From: an uncultured Marinobacter sp. | Lineage (GTDB): Bacteria > Pseudomonadota > Gammaproteobacteria > Pseudomonadales > Oleiphilaceae | Assembly (NCBI GenBank): GCA_913057975.1 | Contig: CAJXOQ010000003.1 | Coordinates: forward strand, 1 to 58,122 | Length of the DNA stretch: 58,122 nt | Direction of reading: 5' to 3' | Part shown: positions 52,334-58,122 of the stretch, piece by piece | How positions within the stretch are numbered: position 1 is the stretch's first letter | How the letters are laid out: each line of letters starts with the position of its first letter | Position numbers and translations under genes: made by a program | Notes under the pieces: generated by a model | What the model was told of the DNA's origin: nothing | Databases searched by the model: none | What the model saw: the letters and a program-made list of their open reading frames with translations, nothing else

Positions 52334-54475
52334 TCAGAAATTGACACTTACCCCCAGTGAGGCAGTGCGAGGCAGGTTTGCCATGGCACCATCAGGCAAG
52401 CGTGAAACAATTTGCTGCTCATCGAACAGGTTGTCCACTTTCAGGAAGACATCGGCACTGGCGTTCAGTGCGTAGCGGCTGATGAAATCGACCAGGAACA
52501 GGGACTCGGTCTCGTCCAGTTTCGTGGCGGTGTTGTTGCATCCCGCGCTGACACACATCTCATCGACGTAGGTGGCCACAAGGTAGTTGTCCCAGCCACT
52601 CGGATGTTCCATGCCTGTGCGGAAGCTCATCTGGTTTTCAGGTACGTCCTTGAGCTGCTCACCTTTTCTCAGGCCAGAGGCGGCATTGTCCTTGCTGATC
52701 TCCGCCTGGGTAAAGGTGTAGGTAAGGCTGACCGGAAGGTAGAAATCGCCCGCCCGGGTGCCGGTCTGGAGCTGGAATTCCGCACCGGCAATTTCAGCCT
52801 CGCCGGTTATAAAGCTGCCAGAGGTGGCGCCATTGCTGCACGGCGAGCCCACGGAACAGTTTTCGGCCTTGTTGGAGAAGTCGCTGTAGAAGCCGATCAT
52901 TTCCGCGAAGAACGCATTGCCAAAGTACCGGAGGCCGGCCTCCCAGTTCTTGCTGGTTTCCGGTTCTTCGTTTGCCCTGGCACCACCCCCGAGAGGGGAG
53001 AAACCTCGGTGCACGCCGCCCAGAACCTGCCAGCTTTGGGTCAGGTCGTAGGTAAAGGAAGCGCCGGGCAGGAGTTCAGCGCTGTCATTCGCGCGGGTGC
53101 TGTCGATGGTTGTGCGGCCGGGATCCGCGTATTGGATGCGACTGGTCTGCACATCCTCGTAGCGCAGGGCCAGATTAATGCTGAGCTTGTCCGTCGCCTG
53201 CCATTTGTCGAGCGCCCAGAAGCTCAGGGCTTCGCCGGTCTCGAAGCGGTTGTTGCTGCCCGTTGGGGCAACGCTGTTCTGGAACACCAGGGAGCCATTG
53301 ACCTGGTCGTACACATCCACCGGCTGGAAGCGATCCATTTCATCTTCGTGGACGCGAGCGCCGAAGTCGAATTCGTGGTTGCCAATGTTTACATCGAAGT
53401 TTGTCTGTACGCCCTGGGAGACGTACTCCCTGGCGTTGTTCTTGTAATCCAGGCCACTGGCGTCAACGGTACCGTCGAGAATACCCTGGGCATTGGCGTC
53501 TCCGGCGTTTGCCGCATCAATGATGTCTCCACCGCCACTGAGCTTGAACCAGTTCCGCTTGAAGTCGTTGCGGTAGAGGGTCGAGGTGCTGCTTACATTG
53601 TCGCTCCACTCGAACTGGTGGGTCAGGCTGGTACCGGAGTGGGTATTGTTCATCTGATCGATGCTGGACAGCCCGTAACGCCGGTTCGGATCCTGGCTGA
53701 AGTCCGCATCGGTCAGGCCGAGGTAACTGGAGTTGGAGGTTTCCTCGGAGTATTGCAGCTTGGCGGTCACGCTCTGGCGATCTCCCTGCCAGCGCAGCTT
53801 ACCGACATAATCACTGATGTCGAAGCCACTGTTGCGGTTGCTTCGGTCAATGTCCTTGAAGCCTTGCGCTGAGCGCTGGACCGTTTCAACCAGATAGCCC
53901 CAGTCACCGTTCGTATCGCCATAGGTTGCATGAACATCGGTGGAACCGCGGTCGTTGGTGACGGCTTCGACGTAGCCCTTTTGCTCGTCGGGAATGGGTG
54001 TGGAGATCAGGTTGATCACACCGCCGGTGGTTTGCGGGCCATAGCGCAGCAACGGGGCACCCTTGAGTACTTCCAGCGAGGACATGCGTTTGAGCGTCGG
54101 GAAATAATAGGCGGCCGGATTGGAGTAGGGCGCCGGTGCGATCAGAACGCTATCTTCCATCAGTGTGACATTGCTGCTGCGTTCGGCGGTGGCACCGCGA
54201 ATGCCAATGTTAGGGCGCAGGCCCTGACCTTCCTCTTCCCGTACATACACGCCCGGGACGGTTTTCAATACCTGGTTGATGTCGGTCTCAACCTCGGTTT
54301 TCAACTGCTGATCGCCAACTACGTAGCCTGACCCCGGCAGAGTTTGGGCTGCAGACGCATCGCCAATGATTTCCATAGGTTCAAGCATCTGGGGCTGGTC
54401 ATCGCCGGCGGCCCAGCTCATGCCCGGGGCAAGGCTGATCGCCATAGCCAGTGATAGTTGGGAAGGTTTAAACAT
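52334..54475 (-). CDS. TonB-dependent outer-membrane receptor (FecA-like)
   Basis: A 713-residue ligand-gated outer-membrane channel. Signal peptide (LSLAMAISLAPGMSWAAG); TonB-box-like LEPMEIIGD; plug domain with VLKTVPGVYVREEEGQG, NIGIRGATAERSSNVTLMED and LEVLKGAPLLRYGPQTTGGV; barrel ends TASLGVSVNF with terminal Phe. Plug and RGATAER resemble ferric citrate FecA, but no FecIR genes are near. Ligand unknown: ferric chelate, or copper/zinc chelate given the metal region. ATG 54475 has GGAGAA upstream; the frame opens six codons before. A Fur-like sequence lies at 54511-54545. Confidence 0.9.
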   Translation of the reverse strand: MFKPSQLSLAMAISLAPGMSWAAGDDQPQMLEPMEIIGDASAAQTLPGSGYVVGDQQLKTEVETDINQVLKTVPGVYVREEEGQGLRPNIGIRGATAERSSNVTLMEDSVLIAPAPYSNPAAYYFPTLKRMSSLEVLKGAPLLRYGPQTTGGVINLISTPIPDEQKGYVEAVTNDRGSTDVHATYGDTNGDWGYLVETVQRSAQGFKDIDRSNRNSGFDISDYVGKLRWQGDRQSVTAKLQYSEETSNSSYLGLTDADFSQDPNRRYGLSSIDQMNNTHSGTSLTHQFEWSDNVSSTSTLYRNDFKRNWFKLSGGGDIIDAANAGDANAQGILDGTVDASGLDYKNNAREYVSQGVQTNFDVNIGNHEFDFGARVHEDEMDRFQPVDVYDQVNGSLVFQNSVAPTGSNNRFETGEALSFWALDKWQATDKLSINLALRYEDVQTSRIQYADPGRTTIDSTRANDSAELLPGASFTYDLTQSWQVLGGVHRGFSPLGGGARANEEPETSKNWEAGLRYFGNAFFAEMIGFYSDFSNKAENCSVGSPCSNGATSGSFITGEAEIAGAEFQLQTGTRAGDFYLPVSLTYTFTQAEISKDNAASGLRKGEQLKDVPENQMSFRTGMEHPSGWDNYLVATYVDEMCVSAGCNNTATKLDETESLFLVDFISRYALNASADVFLKVDNLFDEQQIVSRLPDGAMANLPRTASLGVSVNF

Positions 54476-54510
54476 GTGTTTCTCCGCAATCATTCGTATT
54501 TGAAGATATA

Positions 54511-54545
54511 AATAGCAATGATTTACAATTGCAAATGAGAATTTA
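54511..54545. promoter_or_regulatory. Possible Fur-type operator upstream of the TonB receptor gene
   Basis: An A+T-rich stretch, AGCAATGATTTACAATTGC followed by AAATGAGAATTTA, contains AAATGAGAAT, which is a usual piece of Fur boxes, 36-70 bp before the receptor start. Its fit to a full 19-bp Fur consensus is loose, so this is only a candidate. Confidence 0.35.
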
Positions 54546-54670
54546 CGGATTGTTCATGATTAAGTCAATAATTAGTGTTAATGACCGGGAAAAGTGTCAA
54601 CAGGCTAAAAAGGTTGAATTTCTGTTAAACGGGCGATCCGAAGGTCAGTTCGGGTTGGGAGGAGGGTATC

Positions 54671-54700
54671 AGCTGGCCCGCACCCCGGGGCCAGCTTTTT
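54671..54700 (+). terminator. Plus-strand terminator without a plus-strand gene
   Basis: A nine-bp stem (AGCTGGCCC and GGGCCAGCT) with an eight-base loop and five Ts on the plus strand. Both flanking genes (TonB receptor, copB) are on the minus strand, and the minus strand has no T-run after this stem. It may end a short RNA started near 54550, or be only a relic. Confidence 0.6.
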
Positions 54701-54718
54701 CTATAGGGCTTTATGGTG

Positions 54719-55483
54719 TTAAAACCACCACCGGACGCCTGCCACGAAGCTGGAGGATTCGACGTCTTCTCCCTCGCGCTCACGCAGATCCTTTGTGTTG
54801 CCCAGAAAACGGGTGTAAGAAACACCTACGTAGGGTGCGAATTCCCTGGAGAACTGATATCTCAGGCGGAGCCCCAGGCCCACATTGTTGATGCCGCTAC
54901 CGACGCCCCATTCCTCGACATCGCTGAAGGCAACGAGCGTTTCGCCGCGGCCCTGCAAAATGAGCCTTTGGGTCAGCAGCCAGTCGTACTCGGCTTCGAG
55001 ATCGTATGACACGTCACCGTCGTCGGTCACTCTGAAGTTTGTGTCTACCTCAAACCAGTAGGGGGCAAGCCCCTGCAATCCAACGATGGCCGAATAGCGC
55101 TCCTTATTAGGGCTGGGACCAAACGTTGTCTGGGCACCCAATCCTGTCTGTAAATCCCAGAAGCGATCAAAGCGATAGCTGTACTGCACATCAAAATTTT
55201 CGATGTCGCCGCTGTCGCTGGATAGATCGGTCTCACCTTCCGTTTCGACCCAGAGCCGATTGCGATCTTTGCCAATCCATCCCTGGGCATCCCACAGGGC
55301 CATTTCGTTGTTGCCGTCACGCTGGTATTCCAGCCGGTCAAACAGAACCTGGCCAAACACCTGGTTGTCGTGTATTGGCAGTGTCCAGTCCGGTTCGGCC
55401 TGAACGCCAGTACCGGCGGCGCCGGCTCCTGAGGCAATCGTGAGGGCTGAGGCGCCCACAATCCACTTGATGCGATTCATCAT
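54719..55483 (-). CDS. copB: CopB-type outer-membrane copper resistance protein
   Basis: A 254-residue protein of the CopB/PcoB family. After the signal peptide (VGASALTIASGAGAAGTG) the barrel part shows VFGQVLFDRLEYQRDG, DAQGWIGKDRNRLWVETEG, DLQTGLGAQTTFGPSPN and GLAPYWFEVDTNFRVTDDGD, then YVGVSYTRFLG and ends GVRWWF. All are CopB hallmarks. The Met/His-rich N-terminal region seen in many CopB proteins is missing here. It follows copA after 20 bp and acts in outer-membrane copper export or sequestration. The start at 55483 gives nine bases to AGGGG; an ATG at 55492 lies directly on that motif. Confidence 0.92.
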   Translation of the reverse strand: MMNRIKWIVGASALTIASGAGAAGTGVQAEPDWTLPIHDNQVFGQVLFDRLEYQRDGNNEMALWDAQGWIGKDRNRLWVETEGETDLSSDSGDIENFDVQYSYRFDRFWDLQTGLGAQTTFGPSPNKERYSAIVGLQGLAPYWFEVDTNFRVTDDGDVSYDLEAEYDWLLTQRLILQGRGETLVAFSDVEEWGVGSGINNVGLGLRLRYQFSREFAPYVGVSYTRFLGNTKDLREREGEDVESSSFVAGVRWWF

Positions 55484-55503
55484 AATGCTCATCCCCTATC
55501 CCG

Positions 55504-57369
55504 TTAAACGACCGACACGACACGAAACATGCCTGCGTCCATGTGGTACAGCAGGTGGCAATGGAAAGCCCAGTCACCCGGTGCATCCGCCGTAATCAGC
55601 GCGGATACACGCTCGCCGGGTTTGACGGAAATCGTGTGTTTGCGTGGACGATACTCACCCGCACCGGTTTCCAGTTCCATCCACATGCCATGCAGGTGAA
55701 TGGGGTGATCCATCATTGAGTCGTTGACGAGGATCAATCGCAGGCGCTCGCCATGGTAGAACTTGACCGGGCCATCGACTTCAGAGAACTTTTTGCCGTC
55801 GAACGACCACATGTAACGTTCCATATTGCCGGTAAGGTGCAGTTCCACTTCGCGTTCGGCCGGGCGCTTGTCAGGCCAGCCATCAATGCTCTGCAGCTGG
55901 GAATAAGTCAGCACCCGATGATTGGCTGTTTCAAAACCTACACCAGGGTCATCCAGGCGTGACTGCGGGCTGGAAGCCACCATGGCCGCCCCGGGACCGT
56001 GATTATCAGTGCCATGGGATATCGGCCGACCCGCCGTCGGGACCTCATTCATCGTTGCTTTGTCCGAGCTCATCTTGTTCATTCCCGAGCCGGCGCCATC
56101 CATCATCATTTCGCCATGGGCTTTGTCGTTGCTGCCCGACATCATCGCCATCTTGCCACCCATGTCCATGCCGCTGTCCATGTTCATATCGCCGTCCTTG
56201 CCCATGGCGCCCATGCTCATCGCGCCCATGCCCATGGCGGCCATACCGCGCTCGGTTCGCGGATACATGGGCGGCACTGGCGCCTCTATTCCCTTGCGGG
56301 TGGCCAACGTTCCGCGCACATACCCCGACCTATCCTGTGACTGGGCAAACACGGTATGGGCCGTGTCGGTTGGCTGTACGATCACGTCGTAGGTTTCCGC
56401 CACGCCAATGCGAAATTCATCCGTTTCTACGGGCTGCACTGGCTGGCCGTCAGCGGAAATAACAGTCATCGGGAGTCCCGGGATACGGACATCGAAGAAG
56501 GTCATCGCCGAGGCGTTGATGAATCTCAGGCGAATTTTCTCGCCGGGACGGAACAGCCCGGTCCAGTTGCTGGCGGAAGGCGACCCGTTCATCAGGTAGG
56601 TATATTCAGAACCGGTTACATCCAGGATATCCCGGGGACTCATTCGCATTCTGCCCCACATGCCGGCTTTGCTCCACGCGGCATCCCAGCCCACGGTTTC
56701 GACGTCCTTGAAGAAGTCGCCAACGGTGCGCTGGTTGTAGTTGTAGTAGCCCTCCGCCACTTTCAGATTGCGGAATACGTCGTCGGGGGAATCAAAGGTC
56801 CAGTCGGAGAGGACCACAACGTATTCGCGATCGTAGGCCACCGATTCCGGCTCGGCAGGATCAATGATAATCGGCCCATAATGGCCCAGCTGTTCCTGAA
56901 GGCCAGAGTGGCTGTGGTACCAGTAGGTGCCGTGCTGTTCGACCGGAAAACGGTACTCAAACGTTTCGCCGGGCATGATGCCGGGAAAGCTGACGCCAGG
57001 AACGCCATCCATCTGGTACGGCAGAATCAGACCATGCCAGTGAATGGATGTTGCCTCCGGTAGCGTATTGGTGACACGCAAGATTGCCTCGCGCCCCTGC
57101 TTGAGGCGCACCAGAGGCGCCGGCAGAGTGCCGTTGATGGTGATGGGCTGTTCCGAGACTCTGCCCCCTATCTTGAGAGGTGTTCTCGCGACGGTCAGGT
57201 CGTAGATGTCAGCGCCATTACGCACGGTGTGGTGTGCGTTAGAGTTATCGAGTTTGCCTCTTGCAAACGCAGGCAAAAGGCTGTCGTAGCCGGCAAGAAA
57301 ACCCATTGCAGCCGCGCTTTGGATAAGTCGCCTTCTGGACAGTCCCATACCCTGATTTTTCAAGCTCAT
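55504..57369 (-). CDS. copA: CopA-type multicopper oxidase, copper resistance
   Basis: Periplasmic multicopper oxidase of 621 residues exported by the Tat pathway (twin arginine in LSRRRLIQSAAAMGFLAG). Copper ligands are His110/His112 (HWHGL), His152/His154 (WYHSHSG), HPIHLHGMW beginning at His555 and HCHLLYHMDAGM beginning at His603, with type 1 Cys604. Residues about 368-440 form a Met/Gly/Asp-rich insert (AAMGMGAMSMGAM and more) as in the CopA/PcoA group, thought to bind cuprous ions. It oxidises Cu(I) to reduce toxicity. RBS AGGAG precedes the ATG; copB follows. The 230-bp upstream region has two inverted repeats. Confidence 0.96.
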   Translation of the reverse strand: MSLKNQGMGLSRRRLIQSAAAMGFLAGYDSLLPAFARGKLDNSNAHHTVRNGADIYDLTVARTPLKIGGRVSEQPITINGTLPAPLVRLKQGREAILRVTNTLPEATSIHWHGLILPYQMDGVPGVSFPGIMPGETFEYRFPVEQHGTYWYHSHSGLQEQLGHYGPIIIDPAEPESVAYDREYVVVLSDWTFDSPDDVFRNLKVAEGYYNYNQRTVGDFFKDVETVGWDAAWSKAGMWGRMRMSPRDILDVTGSEYTYLMNGSPSASNWTGLFRPGEKIRLRFINASAMTFFDVRIPGLPMTVISADGQPVQPVETDEFRIGVAETYDVIVQPTDTAHTVFAQSQDRSGYVRGTLATRKGIEAPVPPMYPRTERGMAAMGMGAMSMGAMGKDGDMNMDSGMDMGGKMAMMSGSNDKAHGEMMMDGAGSGMNKMSSDKATMNEVPTAGRPISHGTDNHGPGAAMVASSPQSRLDDPGVGFETANHRVLTYSQLQSIDGWPDKRPAEREVELHLTGNMERYMWSFDGKKFSEVDGPVKFYHGERLRLILVNDSMMDHPIHLHGMWMELETGAGEYRPRKHTISVKPGERVSALITADAPGDWAFHCHLLYHMDAGMFRVVSVV

Positions 57370-57605
57370 GCTTTGCTCCTGTCTTTGCTGGCTTAACTGA
57401 AAAACGGAGAGCTCAAATCACTAGGTTAACAGTTCGTTCATTGGATCATATGCAAGCTCTTGCGTTTCACGCCTAATGGTATGTTAGGCGAAGCTACTGA
57501 AACGAAACTGAATACGCTTTTCAGCATTTATTTCGTCACTTACAGTTTCGCACGCAAACTAGGAGTTATGGTGATTTCTGGCGTGTGAAAGCAGGTTGAA
57601 GAGGT
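57370..57605. promoter_or_regulatory. copA promoter region with two inverted repeats
   Basis: The region upstream of copA contains a perfect palindrome CGCCTAA-tggtatg-TTAGGCG at 57470-57490 and a wider pair CGAAACTG (57503-57510) and CAGTTTCG (57543-57550). They are candidate operator sites, for example for the two-component regulator. No CopR box of known consensus was recognised. Confidence 0.4.
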
Positions 57606-57667
57606 GGCGTATCGTTCCTCTGTTGGTTGATCTCGCCAGATCACAACCAACAGAGGAACGATACGCC
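57606..57667. repeat. Long hairpin directly before the IS256-type transposase start
   Basis: Two perfect 24-bp arms (57606-57629 and 57644-57667, beginning GGCGTATCGTTCC and ending GGAACGATACGCC) enclose 14 bases that pair further (ATCT with AGAT around CGCC). The right arm carries the AGAGGAAC ribosome binding site and ends exactly at the ATG, so the folded RNA would hide the RBS. It may also contain an IS end. Confidence 0.75.
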
Positions 57668-58065
57668 ATGCCAAAGTCTACCCTGCACGCTCTTTCACAA
57701 CCAGAGCCTGAACACGATCTCTTGCTCAAGACACTGCGCTACGGTGCCCGCAAGCCGATTGCCGAAGCGGTGAATACCGAACTGGAGTCTCTGCTTGCAC
57801 AATATGGGGATCTCACGACACCTGAGGGCCGTCAGGCCCTTGTTCGTAACGGTCGCTTGCCAGAGCGTAACGTTCAGACCGGCCTCGGCGATGTGGCGGG
57901 CGGGACCGCAACGGCTCCGGTATTCGCTTCAACAGCCAGTTGTTACCACCGTACAGAGACCCGGCACCAGCGTGCTGGGTTCACAAAACCGCCAGTGTAC
58001 TGGATAAGCTGCCCAAGGCGATGCAGCCCAAGATCAAATCGGCCTTGCATGAGCTCTACCTGTGA
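57668..58065 (+). pseudogene. IS256-family transposase remnant with frameshift and internal deletion
   Basis: Starts intact as MPKSTLHALSQPEPEHDLLL, then EAVNTELESLLAQYG, RNGRLPERNVQTGLGDV, typical of IS256-family (mutator-like) transposases. At about 57897 the frame changes: the +1 reading continues RDRNGSGIRFNSQLLPPYR. The next part of the enzyme, including the DDE region start, is missing, and the same frame goes on with CWVHKTASVLDKLPKAMQPK, found later in normal members, then stops (TGA 58063-58065). About 130-170 residues seem deleted. It is therefore inactive. It lies next to the copper genes at the window end and marks past transposition here. Confidence 0.85.
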
Positions 58066-58122
58066 CCCTGACCCAGAATTCTTAACCGTTTAAAACTGGA
58101 AAATCCGGCATGATAGAGCCTT

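Noticed and set aside
52412..53872. A 486-codon open frame on the plus strand
   Set aside because: It is antisense to the TonB-dependent receptor, which has a leader, plug motifs, a terminal Phe and its own terminator. The translation has no known motif.
54529..54891. 120-codon plus-strand open frame over the TonB receptor/copB gap
   Set aside because: It runs through the terminator hairpin and into copB antisense, and its sequence has no protein character; a non-coding transcript is more plausible.
56356..57063. Plus-strand open frame of 235 codons opposite copA
   Set aside because: It is antisense to the well-supported multicopper oxidase gene.
57470..57490. Palindrome resembling the outer sites (GCCTAA/GTTAGGC) of an integron attC
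   Set aside because: Real attC sites are about 57-141 bp with inner L boxes; this is only 21 bp, and no integrase or cassette is near. Kept only as an operator candidate.
1..58122. CRISPR arrays, rRNA and tRNA genes
   Set aside because: I looked for regularly spaced direct repeats, cloverleaf-like GGTTCGAATCC segments and conserved rRNA stretches and saw none; a dedicated RNA scan could still find something missed by eye.

Overview
The window looks like a chromosome segment of a marine heterotrophic gammaproteobacterium. Marinobacter or a close relative is my best guess. This is inferred from the overall style: moderately high GC, a TRAP transporter, BraC/LivJ-type binding protein, many outer-membrane barrels, a Pseudomonas-like single-chain AceE with a two-lipoyl AceF, and heavy-metal RND pumps. 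No rRNA or tRNA gene and no CRISPR array was seen.

Layout. 1-4.5 kb: a branched-chain amino acid binding protein cut by the window edge, a membrane TPR protein, a MarR regulator, and a cytochrome c overlapping a sorbosone-dehydrogenase-like quinoprotein gene. 4.7-8.2 kb: a Lon-family protease, probably an AsrA-like paralogue, divergent from a YbbN/CnoX-type thioredoxin-TPR protein. 8.2-15.7 kb: an alpha/beta hydrolase, two homologous LuxR-type regulators and, between them, a 1286-residue lipoprotein of unknown function. 15.8-22.4 kb: a KamA-type radical SAM aminomutase, then aceE-aceF, then a structured inverted-repeat element and the decayed tail of an Old-Yellow-Enzyme-like gene.

22.4-29.5 kb: a single-direction unit of LysR regulator, DUF1445 (D-glutamate cyclase-like) protein, TRAP transporter DctPQM and 5-oxoprolinase PxpABC. 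Together these suggest uptake of an acidic substrate and conversion of D-glutamate/pyroglutamate to L-glutamate. 29.8-36.8 kb: four outer-membrane barrel genes (DcaP-like, an unnamed one, OprP/OprO-like, TorF-like) and one unrecognised secreted protein. Several strong intrinsic terminators separate them.

37.1-57.4 kb is a metal-resistance region. Two paralogous CzcCBA-type tripartite efflux operons run in tandem. The first ends in a PII-like signalling gene, and a barrel-like gene lies on the opposite strand between the two. A two-component system (PhoQ-like kinase with an unusual H-box, OmpR-type regulator), a TonB-dependent receptor and copAB (multicopper oxidase plus outer-membrane CopB) follow. 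The window ends in a decayed IS256-family transposase preceded by a long perfect hairpin.

The points most worth following are the DUF1445-TRAP-Pxp unit, the twin RND pumps with the PII-like protein and an acidic/His-rich loop, the LuxR-lipoprotein-LuxR locus with repeated TATGWCGG boxes, and several RNA-level structures (aceF 3' element, intercistronic terminator, orphan plus-strand terminator). All functional assignments come from reading the sequence and from recalled family features; no database search was run.
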